DNA of 64,000 nucleotides from Sacculina carcini. Taxonomy: Eukaryota; Arthropoda; Thecostraca; Sacculinidae. The stretch spans positions 5,723,362-5,787,361 of the forward strand of contig OU696572.1 of assembly GCA_916048095.2 (NCBI GenBank), given 5' to 3'. Under the pieces are notes generated by a model. The model searched no databases, had not been told where the DNA came from, and saw nothing but the letters and a program-made list of their open reading frames with translations. Position 1 is the stretch's first letter. The number at the start of each line of letters is the position of its first letter. Below are positions 52,920 to 63,975 of this stretch, in pieces. Position numbers and translations under genes: made by a program.

Positions 52920-53975
52920 CCTTTAACATGTGATTGCTTGCAATGGTGACAATAGAGTTATCATGCCATTTGCAGACATACACTAGTCCGTCACTCGATG
53001 TGCTCAAAATTACATCTCGAAAGTTTTTTCATGTCCTTGTCAGATTTCAACAGTCGAGACGCTCCAGCAGTTCTTTTTTTACGAACAGTATTGATTGGCT
53101 TTCATATTTTTTTCTGCCAGTTACTTCAGTATGTCGTATGATGTGAAATAGTTGTCCAAGTACAAGGTATGATTCGTAGGCGAAGAGCTGTTTATAATCC
53201 CATCGACCATACGATTGCCAACTAAGGTACTGAGAGGCAGTTTTTGTTTTTGTTTTTTTCCAGCGTAGATGTCGATACGTAGAGCCGTCATTGCCACACA
53301 GTGCCCACACTTTGTAGCCAACTCGTATTAATTTTCCGCATATGCACATTTTCGCGTGCCTTCCATCGTATCTCACCATGGACTCGCTGATGCTCAGTTT
53401 TTCGTGGAAAATATCGTGCTTGATGAGATTTTGATTTAGCAGCGTGTAAAGCGGCTAAATCTTGACAAGTTTGTCTCCTGTCTGCAGGTTTCTGTTGTCA
53501 GCAAAGTGGACACAACTTTTCAACATTTGAAATTGCTGCCGGGACAATGCATCGGAGATAATTTTGACTCACAGATCAGGTTGAGCAGACCATTTGTGTC
53601 TCTCATCTGGCACTTTGTGATATCCAGACAGAAGCAATATGCCCAAAAATGCGTTGATATTATTAATGTGTACAATCAAACCGGCTGCGTTTTTGTCTCT
53701 CGTAGCGTACACATTTGTTTGATTCACAATTATGTCTACTATTTCATCGGAAAAATGTGCTGCCACATCTGAATTGTGATTAATCGGAAGGACTTGGGTG
53801 AGATTCACAAAGTTTCGGTACTTGCTCAATATCGATAGGTATTGTGAGTCGGGAGTTTTTTCTCCATCTTGGTCTTGAATATATGGTCAAAGTCCAGCTG
53901 TCATCGTGGTTATCTATCTCCACTTGAAGATGTCCGGCTGGCTCAAATGCTTCTTCATCGCTGACCATGTTTTTG
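52920..53975 (-). mobile_element. piggyBac-like transposase remnant
   Basis: On the minus strand: acidic N-terminus (53968-53780), LTQVLPINHNSDVAAHFSDE with NNINAFLGILLLSGYHKVPD (53800-53590), then LSISESMVRYDGRHAKMCIC and GKLIRVGYKVWALCGNDG (53400-53290). This is the first catalytic block of piggyBac; family members have Asp where this copy has the second Ser of LSIS. LYLDNYFTSYDILK (about 53165-53125) keeps the second Asp in another frame, and VYVCKWHDNSIVTIASN (about 52965-52930) is the third. Frame changes and a stop near 53455 break it. TTAA at 52916-52919 stands where the left end would be, in line with the TTAA target of this superfamily. The right end is not clear. Confidence 0.8.
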
Positions 53976-54119
53976 TCAGTATAATACGATACGATTCAAT
54001 TGAGTCAATACGATTCAATTTGATGTCAAACGTCTCTAAATTTTTTGTCCACAAAATGCAAATCTTCCCATATGGGAACATTCAACTGTCATGTTCTCAC
54101 AAAGTCACTTTTATATATA

Positions 54120-54975
54120 ACTAGCATTAATATCCGCCCGTTGTGCGGAATAATTCAGAACTTGAACACGATCCGTTCTGGATCTTGAAGTCAAATCTAT
54201 AAGCTTTGTACATATATATATATATATATATATAGATTTGAACCCGCCCGTCGTGCGGAACAATTCATAAAGTCAAATTCGTATTCAATCCATGAAATAT
54301 ACCGAATACAAATTAAAAAGCAAAAAATTTAACCTGTAAATACGTTCAGCAATAAAAACTCTAAATGTTAATATTTTTATTTAAAATTTTACAAAATATT
54401 ATCAATCAATCCGCCTCATATTTAATCCTGCCCGTCGTGCGGATTAATTCAGAACACAAACACGTAACAAACAATGACAATTCTAGTATGTAAACCCGCC
54501 CGTCGTGCGGAACAGTTCATACTATTAAATTTGTATTAAATTCATGAGAGGAAAGGAATAGAAATTTAAAAAGAAAAGAGTAAACCCATAAAAAAATTTT
54601 CTATATATTTTCATATTATTTTGACAAAATATTATCCTCAACCCGCCTCATATTTAAACCTGCCCCTCGTGCGGAATAATTCAAAATTCAGATACGAAAC
54701 AATGAAAATTTACTAAACTTTTTCATCATAATGTTTACAAAATATATTTATAATTAGCATCATCTAGCATTGAAACCCTCCCGTTTTGCAGAACAATTAA
54801 TAAAGTAATATAAATATTGAACTCATAAAAGAAAACGAATACAAATTTAAAAAAGGGATCCCATAACAATATTAACCAATAGAAAAGTCTAAATATGAAT
54901 GTGTTTATTTTAGATGTGGCAACATATTTTCCCCCGAACAGCTTCATATTTAAACCCTCCCGTCACAATGTTTAC
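54120..54975. repeat. modular CCCGCCCG repeat, second cluster
   Basis: Starts ACTAGCATTAATATCCGCCC directly after TATATATAA. Repeat words lie near 54137, 54243, 54496 and 54660, with a short (TA)n at 54210-54232. Same order of modules as at 30485-34990. 53976-54119 is AT-rich noncoding DNA. Confidence 0.8.
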
Positions 54976-55039
54976 AAAATTTAATGTTTCGTACAAAAAT
55001 ACGTAAGCGTACAATTAAATAAATTGTTAGCTTTCTGTC

Positions 55040-55580
55040 ATCTCTATTATTCCAGGTTAATGCTTCCGCTAAAGCAGCATGTGTATATAGTTGGCATTAC
55101 ATGATATTGCAACCCATATCTTTAAGCAGCTTAAGCTTATGTAACTTGAAATTAAACCAATTAAATTACGGTTGAACCGCTTCTTGAACGAACTGACTTC
55201 GGTTGAACTGACCTCGGTTGAACTGACTTCACACCGCCGTAACTTTTTTTAATACACTCTGGAAAATTAAAATGTATACCGTGCTGTAGAAAACAAAATT
55301 CCCAGCATGATGGTATTATTTATTCAGATGTGTGATATTTAGTCGTTGAGAAATAGATAAAAAAGTAAAGAAAATCGGACGCCCGGAGTTTAAATACAAT
55401 TTTGAATGTAGATTGAAATTTTGTCATTTTTACATATTTCTTTTTGGGTTAATAATTATTATTTATCTTGTAGAATAGAAAATTATCTACACGATGGTAT
55501 AATTCGTATAGCTGTACCATTTATGGTTTATGTGGAGTAGATGGCAGAATATTGACCACAATTTTCGCACAATTTTATAA
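55040..55580. repeat. TTAATGCTTCC and CGCCGTAACTT modules
   Basis: ATTCCAGGTTAATGCTTCCG at about 55050 matches copies near 34147, 34778 and 56469. ACACCGCCGTAACTTTTTTT at about 55230 starts a shortened copy of the module at 31735 and 36300. It ends without the AGAC tract. Confidence 0.75.
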
Positions 55581-55686
55581 TGTTTAGGGTATGTATCTAA
55601 TGGAAAAATTACTCTTGGTGTTATCAATGTTGGATTAATATTTCCATTAAATTGTATATTGTTATTTTTATTGTATTTGCGCGTTT

Positions 55687-55689
55687 CTT

Positions 55690-55762
<73 letters not shown>

Positions 55763-56218
55763 TAGCATTAAAACCCGCCCGTTGTGCGAGCAATTCATGA
55801 AATTAAATTCATATAATATTAATAAAAAAAATCAAATTTATTTTTATATATTAAATCCATATAAATCCTAATCAAATGAAAATTCTAAATTACATTTTTT
55901 ATGTTTATTTTGACAAAATATGATCCCTCAACCCGCCTCATATTGAAACCCGCCCGTCGTACGGAATAATTCAGAGCTCGAATACGATCCGTTCTGGACC
56001 TTGAAGTTAAATCAGTTAGTTTAGTATATAAACTCGTTTTACACGGTGAAATTGAACGTTTTATTGTCTTTAGTTACTGCCCGCGGGACATTTTTATTTC
56101 ATAAACATGATACATTGCTTAGTTTACGTTTGAAGCCTCTGATTTATACCAGTGAGCCCGCACAATTATGTCACCTCATATTTAAGCATACTTACACACA
56201 CACACACACAGATAATTC

Positions 56219-56277
<59 letters not shown>

Positions 56278-56640
56278 ATCTATACCAATAGAAAATTCCT
56301 TTTCTGAATTTGCATATTCTTATTCTAATAATTGACGGCATATTATTCAGTCAACCCGTCTCACACTTAAGCCCGCCCGTCGTCAGGAATAATTTCGAAA
56401 TGTAAACACAAAATAACAATGATTTTTTTAGTATATAAATGATTTTTTTCCATAATATTATCTCATAATTCCCGGTTAATGCTTCCACTAATGCATCATA
56501 TTCATACAGTTGATATTTTTTGGATTACACAGATATTACAGCCAGATATTACACAGATATTACACAGATATTTTCATGCACATGACAAGCGTATGCTTAT
56601 ATGTGATTGTTCAATACAATTCAATTCAAATTATCACATT
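55687..56640. repeat. long (TA)n runs around a CCCGCCCG unit
   Basis: (TA)n of about 74 bp at 55687-55760, then ACTAGCATTAAAACCCGCCC and one unit to about 56220, ending ACACACACACAGATAATTCC and a second (TA)n at 56221-56273. A further diverged half-unit and a TTAATGCTTCC module follow to about 56545. 56640-57380 is AT-rich noncoding intron. Confidence 0.88.
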
Positions 56641-57391
56641 ACACCGCAACACATCACAATTCTCTCTAGCACACGATAATTCCTCTTAGCCAACCAACGA
56701 ATTTACAACCTCCGAATACCGTTAATTTCATTCACGACAAAGCGCAAACAATAACATGTGATATATTGACCAATGTACCTCACTTATATTAACATCTAAA
56801 TATACTCACACCACCTACTGGTACATTTTTAATACTAATATAACCCTTCGAGTTGCTTTACCGCTGACAGAGGGCCGCTATACAAGGCCCATGCTTGCGG
56901 CAAGGACTGCACCATTTGAGAGATCAAGTTTTTAGTCCTCATATCCTATTATTCCCTGAATCTTCAAAATGATATCAAAGAGTTGATTTTTCGATTTTGA
57001 AGGATTTCTTCAGAACAAGCAATGCTACTCTTTAATACATCTTAGTAATACATCATGTGTATCGAATGTTATTTGTTTATTAAATATTTTTGGTTTTCAA
57101 AGTTGGAATATAATTTTCCTAAATTTACTACGATGTTTATTTCTACGATTTATTTTAAATCAATACTAAATGCAATTATCAACAATTGGTACATAACAAA
57201 ATTTAACAAATACAAAGTGCAGAATTTGTCATTACTTTATTTTTCTCTTTTTTTCATCGTTAAATGTTTCTGTTCTGGTTTTTAGGATTTAATGTTTTAG
57301 TTCCACTATTGAATTTATTCACATTTTATTGCGGTTTTCAAACCACTAAGTGATTTAAGCGTGTAGATAACCAGGGTGTGGTTGTGTTCAG

Positions 57392-57534
57392 ACGATACCG
57401 CTTGAGTTGAAGACGGGCCGTGCGAGTTTCTCTGTGGAACACCAAGGCCAGGTGGCGCTGTATTCGATGATGAACGCCGAAAGACGTGATTGTGCGGATG
57501 ACGGTGGCACCAAAGGCCTACTGGTGTACCTGCG
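57392..57534 (+). CDS. DNA2: DNA2 nuclease-helicase, exon C
   Basis: 47 codons plus two bases. The peptide starts TIPLELKTGRASFSVEHQGQ, continues VALYSMMNAERRD and ends GTKGLLVYLR. LELKTG carries the Glu and Lys of the RecB-family nuclease centre, and EHQGQVALY is the QxxxY motif that closes the active site. Human DNA2 has MPLELKTGKESN, EHRSQVVLYTLL and GLLLYLK at the same places, by recall. Joined to exon B the reading is PDLQ-TIPLELKTG, in phase. The acceptor is TGTGTTCAG before ACGATA; the donor is CTGCG followed by GTGCGC. The next exon, expected to hold the remaining iron-sulfur cysteines, is not found before 64000. A CA-rich tract (57552-57595) lies close to the donor. Confidence 0.88.
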
Positions 57535-57689
57535 GTGCGCTAGATACAAGCATCCATGCACACATGCACACAGGCACATACACACACAGACAGAAGAGGT
57601 AAACCGGGAGGTGGAGTGCTAGTTTTGTCGCGGAATGACGTCATGACACGCATAGCTTTCACTGCTAACAAACACTGCTACTCGTGCCA

Positions 57690-58330
57690 TCATCAAGGTC
57701 GTTGCTCTACTTATTTGTATACAAGCGGGCTTCACAAAGTACTGCTGTTTTCTCTGTCTCTGGGATAGGCCAGCTGTATCTCAGGATATCAAGCAGAAAG
57801 ACTGGAAGAAGCACTTTTGTTCTTGGCGAACACAGCGTCAAGGAAAATCCTCTGGTGGACATGAATAAGGTGTTTCTTCCATCTCTTCACGACAAACTGG
57901 ACTTAATCAAGAATTTCATGAAGCTGTTGGAAAGAAATAGTGATGCCCTCTAACATTTTCTACTGTTTTCCCATGCATGGGAAGCATTGGAAAGCATGGG
58001 AAGCATTCAATGCAGTCTGTAGCGGCTTTCTTGGTAACACACGCGTACCAGATTACCAAGTCTGTATTGAAAAGCTGCATAAGTCTTACGAGGATATGGT
58101 GTGTCGAATGTCACTCAATATTCATATTCTTTATTTCCACCTCAACGTCTTCCCGCCAAACTTTGAAGCAGTGAGTGTTAAGCATGGATAAATATTCCAA
58201 TACATTGCGAAGATGGAGGACAACTATCAAGGTAAATAGAACCCCGGCATGATGGAAGACATCTGCTGGATGCTCTTGAGTGATCTTGATCCCGGGGGCA
58301 AAATTGACCGAAATTTATTAGGTTTCTAGA
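57690..58330 (+). pseudogene. third fragment of the CACTG-element protein family
   Basis: In two + frames: ENPLVDMNKVFLPSLHDKLD and LIKNFMKLLERNSDAL (57845-57950), then WKAWEAFNAVCSGFLGNTRV, YEDMVCRMSLNIHILYFHLN with VFPPNFEAVSVKHG (57975-58190), and after a stop FQYIAKMEDNYQG with MMEDICW. It is the same family as 26332-25994 and 51853-51510 but much more diverged and longer toward the N-terminus. No CACTG ends were found around it. It lies in DNA2 intron 3. Confidence 0.62.
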
Positions 58331-59086
58331 TCTAAGAATACACACTCTTGATTTTCTGTTCTACTATGAATTGTCTAATTGTGTCGTACAAGTATATTGA
58401 ATCAATCAGTGTTCTTTATCTATCCTAATTTATATGTTGTAAGCTGCTGCAATTCATGAAATGTGCACATATATTCCCTGTTTTTACAAAAATGAGACTA
58501 TTTTTGCCTCAGTCCCAGTTTTTTCTGAAACCAGTGATATTATATGTGTATGTTTACACCAGGTCAGTGTTGTTCAGCCTGTCATTGAGTGTGGACGTGT
58601 TTCGTTACCTTTGTGTTTTTAAATGGTGAAGTGATAGCAAAGGCGGCAAGTACTTCGGACCTGAGGGAGGCTCTAATTGACTGCCTGAAAACGAGGAGGT
58701 GTTGAGTATAATGGAGGAAATGATTGTGGTTCCGGCTGTTGAGGCCGGAGTGTCAGCGGCGCTGATTAATGATACAAGATTTCTGCTTGCAAAGAGGAGC
58801 TGACAGAAGCGCAGTAAATCATATGTATGCTATACCAGAACATCAGACGAAAAACCGGTGCTTTATGGGCACAACCGAAGTTGAAGGCTAAAACCCAATG
58901 CAAATAGTTAACGATCTTGCTCCGAACATTGTAGTTAACATCGCATAGGATGAAGGCCACCGGATTGACCACCGAACTGCGGGCAAGCCTCTGCCTCTCC
59001 TGGTGCAATTTGAGAGAACCAGAAGTCAGCAACTCTACAAAGCCAGGACAGTGTTGGAAAACTCAGATGAGAAAAACCTAATCTAT
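58331..59086 (+). other. noncoding DNA with a possible LINE ORF1-like scrap
   Basis: To 58680 nothing is seen. At about 58940-59080 a + frame reads GKPLPLLVQFERTRSQQLYK and ARTVLENSDEKNL. This recalls the C-terminal part of L1/CR1-type ORF1 proteins (GKPRPLLVRF and similar). The evidence is thin. Confidence 0.3.
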
Positions 59087-61600
59087 TGTGGCGTTTGGCT
59101 CGCCACGGAGCGTTACACACTAACAACGTGAGTTCTTTGGACCGACTGTATTTGACACCAGTGATCAGGTCACACATAAGGTCACACAACAGGTCACACA
59201 CAAGTGTACAAACATACAATTGGTCAAGCACACACATGATCCAACAACACACGCAGTGACAAAGGTAAACACGACACACAGATATACTAGTTCAGAAGAC
59301 ACATACACACCGGACACACACCACTGACCCAAGACTAACTACACACAGACATACACTTGACATACATACACACCAGACACGCATACAGACGAGCGAAACG
59401 TACACACACGACAGGACACACTAATACGTTCGCAAACATACAAACAATGTAAAACATGATACACCACAACACTCCCCCACCAGAAGCGGAGCTAGTCATG
59501 CAGTGAAGTAAGCGAGTGTATGCGCAAACAGTAGCAATGGCGGTGCGTATAGCATGTTGAAAAATACAATGAAAATATCAAAGATATATATGAATGACAT
59601 CATAACATATGTGATCAACGAAACGCTCGGTAATCACGTGTGCATCAAGGTAGACGATTCATAATACGATGCACGACAGCAGCGTATACAAACATAGGTA
59701 CATATAGATCAATACAAAAATGAACATTAAACAGTGTGTAAATGATACGCGTGCATGACAAACAATATTGCACAAAAGATAGTGTGGCGCTTGTAGTCAA
59801 ATATGCAAATTGAAACACAGTGCTTAACACGCATATCATTTTCAACACGCACGCATACACCAAGTAGGGACATACAGATATACACAATGTTAACATACAT
59901 TTTACACTGCAATAATCAAAAGTAGTAGTAGTCTGGGTGTTTTGTGAATCTCACTTTTCGTCCAGTCCGCGTTGTGACTGGCGTTGGCGGCAACGCTCGA
60001 GGAACATGTACTGGAGCAGGTCGCAGTGCGGCGGGTGTCCGTGGAGCCGTAGTAGGTGTGCATGGTGACGATTCGGTCGGAGAAGCTGACTGTACAGTAA
60101 CGACGGCTGGTTTCAAACGATCGATTGACACTGTCTCCGACCCATCAGTCGGCAGATAAATCACGAACACTTTCGGTGATCTGGAAATAACTCGGAATGG
60201 GCCGCGATATGGTGCTTCGAGCGGGCGGCGGACTCTTTCGACGCGCACCCACACGTGCTCACAGGTCATGAGTCTTGAATGCACGTAGGAAGGCGATGTG
60301 TTGTGCGAAGTACCGGCAGACAGTTTGTGGAAATCCACTTCTTGCATTCGTTTGGTGAGATCTAACACAAACTCATGCTGCGCCTTGGTCGAGACATTAT
60401 CGCCCGTCGGTACACGCGGACACAACATGTTGCTGCCAGTCACAGCTGTAAATGGTGAGATGCCGGACTCGGTGGGCAACAATCGAATACCCAGCATCAC
60501 CACTGGCAACGCAAAGATCCAGCATTGCTTCCGAGCCATGATCGATGTTTTTATCACACGATGTAGCCGCTCAACCAATCCGTTTAATTGCGGTCGATAC
60601 GCAGTGGCTCTAATGCAGTGAAAACCCACTAATTGCGAGAGCTCACGGAAAAATTCTGACTCAAACTGTGTGCCACGATCGGTTACCACACGAAGCGGGA
60701 CACCGGAGCGCGACACCCAGTGAGTCATGAAGGCGTCGGCGACGGCTACAGCGGTGATACCTTGCAGAGGAACAGCCTCCGACCAGCGACTTGCTCTATC
60801 GATACATGTGAGAATATACCGATAAGGCGTAGAGAACGGTTGGCCGCGTGGAGTGGCCGGCGGCAATGGCCCGACCAAATCGATGTGGACACATTCGAAT
60901 CGCTCACTAGGAACTGCAAATTCGGTGAGTGGCGATTTAGTGTGGCGTGTGATCTTCGTTTGTTGACACTCCGTGCAGGCGCACCCACGACTTGATGTCT
61001 TTCTCCATCTGTGGCCACACATATCGAGACTTGAGCAACCTGACGCTGGTCATGATTCCAGGGTGGCTGAGACTGTGCATCTGATCGAACACAGAACGCC
61101 TGTATTTGAGCGGCAGAAACGGTCTGGTATAAGGCGTTGATGTGTCGCACAGCAGAGGTTGATATCCCGACGTCATAAATGGCGTAAGAGAAGCGGCAGC
61201 TGCCTGGGTCTCAGCATCATCGGCTTGGGCGCGCGCAATCGCCGGCAGTTAAAATACGTCCACTTGGACTGCATTTACGCTGCGCGAGAGGCAGTCAACG
61301 ACCATGTTCTCTGCTCCTCGGATGTATTGTACATCTGACACGTATTCGTTAATGTACGACCAGTGCCTTTGCTGACGATCCGATTTGGCCACGTTTGGGC
61401 TGATTAAAGCGGAAACCAGCGGTTTGTGATCCGCCAACAAAGTCACTGACCGACCGTCTAAATAGTGTCGAAAGTGCAGCACAGAATAATAGGCGGCCAG
61501 GAGCTCACGGTCGTAAACCGACTACTGGGCTGCAGAGAATTTCTTCGAGAAATATGAGATGGGTTGAGGTACTCCGTCAACCATCTGAACACTTGTCTTT
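59087..61600 (-). mobile_element. Ty3/Gypsy fossil 3, 3-prime half
   Basis: The minus-strand element keeps an RNase H part (about 61560-61250), integrase with zinc-binding N-terminus and C-terminal region (about 61180-59920) and a 3-prime terminal repeat from about 59910 to 59087, ending in AAACGCCACA like Gypsy fossil 1. The two are related. Gag, protease and most of the reverse transcriptase are absent where LINE sequence begins at about 61600. Broken, a few breaks. The integrase stretch remains open over several hundred codons, suggesting moderate age. Confidence 0.88.
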
Positions 61601-63940
61601 GGCCTGCGCGTCGAACCCCGTCGGGGCCGCTGTTTGACTCCTCGACAGTGGAGAGAATGGTATCCGGCACGGGTGGCCGGATAGGGCTCAAGAGGGTCAA
61701 GGGTGAGGTGTCTGGTGCTCGAGGGGGGCCCCGCCTGGTGCAGTGTCCGCCGTTTGTAGTGCGGCTGCAGTTGCTGTGTCTAGATGGACCGGTAGGGGTC
61801 ACTGGTCCGGGTCCGGTACTGTAGCTCCCGCGGATTCGTACCGGGCGGAGCTCGCAACGAACTCAGGGACATTATGTGCCCGTACAGCGCGCACCACCAC
61901 TGGCGTGGCACCCCATGCTGGCTCTGCCCGTTCCCCCAGTAGGGCCCCGTGCAGAGGTGGGTGGTCGTGTGCGCAGAGACAATGAACCATCTCATGGCTA
62001 CAAAACCCACAACCACCCCACCTGCTGGTCGTCCATTGGGCGATCGGCCACGGCCGCCGAAAGGTGGTCTTACACTGAGACACGGCCAGGACGACACTCG
62101 TGTTGTTCCCACTCCGATGGTTTTGGTGTTTGCCAGCACCAATGAGAAGACGAAGCTGTCATCGTTGAACCCGTTCCGTCGTCTGTATGGATTCAGGAAC
62201 ATCGGAGACGCGCCTCTCGAAGCCAGCCGGCAGAGAGATGGATCGTTGATGGTGAAATACGGCACTGAGACGGCAGCAGCCGCGCGATAAAGGCAACCAC
62301 TTTCCGCTATCGCGTGGGTACGGGCGAAAGCAAGCGTTGGGTGAGCACCCCCATCTCGGTGTGTGCGCACTCGACATTGAACCACGCCAGAGGTGTTCTG
62401 TTCTGTCGTGCGCTAGAGGGTGTCGATGATGAGAAGATTTGCGACGGATTGGCATCACAGGGTGTCATCCGCGTGGAGCGCATTGTCCGACGGCGTGAGG
62501 GTAGCGAGGTGCCAACGCACTCTTTCCTCCTCACATTTGACGGTGCTGTTCTGCCGGACGACATCAAGATCGGTGACATCCGTGTCCGCCCCTACGTACC
62601 CAACCCAATGCGATGTTACAGGTGCCAACGTTTCGGGCATACGAGCTCCCGCTGCAACCGTGCTGAGATCTGCGGACGCTGTTCATCCGAACGGCACACC
62701 GCTGCTGATTGCGACAATGAATATTTCTGCGTCAATTGCAGGAGCAGCGGTCATGCGTCCTCGTCGCGTGACTGCCCGGAATGGTTGAAGGAGAAGGAAA
62801 TTTTGGCCATTCGCGCTGCCTAGTGCTGCAGTTTCGGCGAGGCGCGTGCTTTGTACCGCAGCTCGCATTCGTCGGGCCCGTCCTTTGCCGGCACCGTCAA
62901 ACTGTCAGCTCAACCTCCACAGTCTGTTGACTCGTTTCTGGAGAAGCTGACAGTTGGCGACTTTCTCAAGCTGGCTGGACGAATGGGTCTCAAGCTGGTC
63001 GTACCTGAGGCTGATAAAATTGAGCATAAACCAACACCGATTGATCGTCGGCCTGAGGAGGCCGCCGTTTCGCGGTCGCCAACGGCCGCACCCCAACGGT
63101 CCCAGGCGTCCGCGACCCAGCGGCCCCAGACGGCCGCAACCCAGCGGCCCAAGGCGGCCGCTCCCCAGCTGCCTGAAAAGGCTGCTGAACGGCGACCTCA
63201 GCGGGTCGCCGATCGGCCGGTCAACCGGCCGATGGACCGTGCTGGCAAATCGGCAGCGATGCCGGTTAGTCAGGGCGGCAAAAAACCGACCGCTCAGAAG
63301 GCTTCTAAGCCAGCAGAGCGGTCGTCTCCTAGCCGGAGGAAATCCGGAGACTGGACGGTGGTTCAACACAAGAGCCGCCGTTCGGTCAAGTCAGCCCCGC
63401 CGAGGAGTGACCGGCGAGCATCTCCCGGTCACAAAGCGAGCGCGGCCCCTGCATCTCCGCGTTCGACGGTTGCCAGCGCACCACCTTCCGCACACGACGG
63501 AGCGACTCTCACCACTGTGTTGCCCAGTGTGCTTCGCTCAAACGCACTGGAGCGAATTCATTCTTATGGACGGTATACTGCCGTGTACACTGATGGATCT
63601 AAGTCGGCCAGTGGTGTGGGTTGTGTGTTTGTAAGTGGAGGTATGTGCCGCTCGAGCACGCTGCCACCGAGCGCCTCCATTTACACGGCTGAACTTTACG
63701 CTATCCTTCTGGCCCTGGTTTTTATTCGCTCATCTTCGTTGTCATTGTTTTTAGTTTTATCTGACTCCCTTAGTGCTTTAACTTCATTATCGTCTTTCTC
63801 CTTACATCCTCTTATACAGAGGATTTTTATCTCTCTTGACATCATCCACCACCAGGGCAAGCGTGTAAAGTTCTGCTGGATTCCGGCACATATTGGTATT
63901 ATCGCCTTCTCTATCGCCTCTGACGGAATATTTATAAACT
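61600..63940 (+). mobile_element. I-like LINE with internal deletion
   Basis: Starts near CGAACCCCGTCGGGGCCGCT, a GC-rich leader, and carries ORF1 (about 61949-62823 and its continuation) and an RNase H domain, with endonuclease and reverse transcriptase missing between. LINEs with both a CCHC ORF1 and RNase H belong to the I group. The GC-rich composition differs sharply from all surrounding DNA. The 3-prime end is lost or lies beyond 63940, where AT-rich sequence begins. Confidence 0.82.
61949..62823 (+). pseudogene. I-like LINE ORF1 with three zinc knuckles
   Basis: The frame at 61949-62290 encodes KLSSLNPFRRLYGFRNIGDA and GSLMVKYGTETAAAAR. Homology goes on in the frame at 62314-62823 after a frame change: VSTPISVCAHSTLNHARGVL, the EGVDDEKICDGLASQGVIRV block, then three CCHC knuckles CYRCQRFGHTSSRC, CGRCSSERHTAADC and CVNCRSSGHASSSRDC. 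The product would coat LINE RNA like a gag. The second frame ends after LAIRAA. Confidence 0.82.
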
Positions 63941-63975
63941 TGATGCGTGGTATAAACTTATATGTATACACTTGA
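62851..63975 (+). CDS. ORF1 tail fused in frame to RNase H
   Basis: 374 codons. Residues 1-230 are Pro/Ala/Gln/Arg-rich ORF1 tail, with a repeated QRPQTAATQRPKAAAPQ motif at about 80-115 and SGDWTVVQHKSRR near 165. From about residue 232 the frame is an RNase H domain: YTAVYTDGSKSASGVG (first Asp), IYTAELYAILLAL (Glu), FLVLSDSLSALTSL (second Asp) and VKFCWIPAHIGI (His). The endonuclease and reverse transcriptase that normally separate the two are missing, yet the frame is kept. The last 30 residues do not resemble the family. The frame upstream is open before the Met, so the start is uncertain. It may be a chance of deletion or a retained chimera. Confidence 0.7.
   Translation: MYRSSHSSGPSFAGTVKLSAQPPQSVDSFLEKLTVGDFLKLAGRMGLKLVVPEADKIEHKPTPIDRRPEEAAVSRSPTAAPQRSQASATQRPQTAATQRPKAAAPQLPEKAAERRPQRVADRPVNRPMDRAGKSAAMPVSQGGKKPTAQKASKPAERSSPSRRKSGDWTVVQHKSRRSVKSAPPRSDRRASPGHKASAAPASPRSTVASAPPSAHDGATLTTVLPSVLRSNALERIHSYGRYTAVYTDGSKSASGVGCVFVSGGMCRSSTLPPSASIYTAELYAILLALVFIRSSSLSLFLVLSDSLSALTSLSSFSLHPLIQRIFISLDIIHHQGKRVKFCWIPAHIGIIAFSIASDGIFINLMRGINLYVYT

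Noticed and set aside
58690-59086. A further DNA2 exon
   Set aside because: None of its frames shows the Cys-rich segment or helicase motifs expected next. It looks more like a LINE ORF1 scrap.
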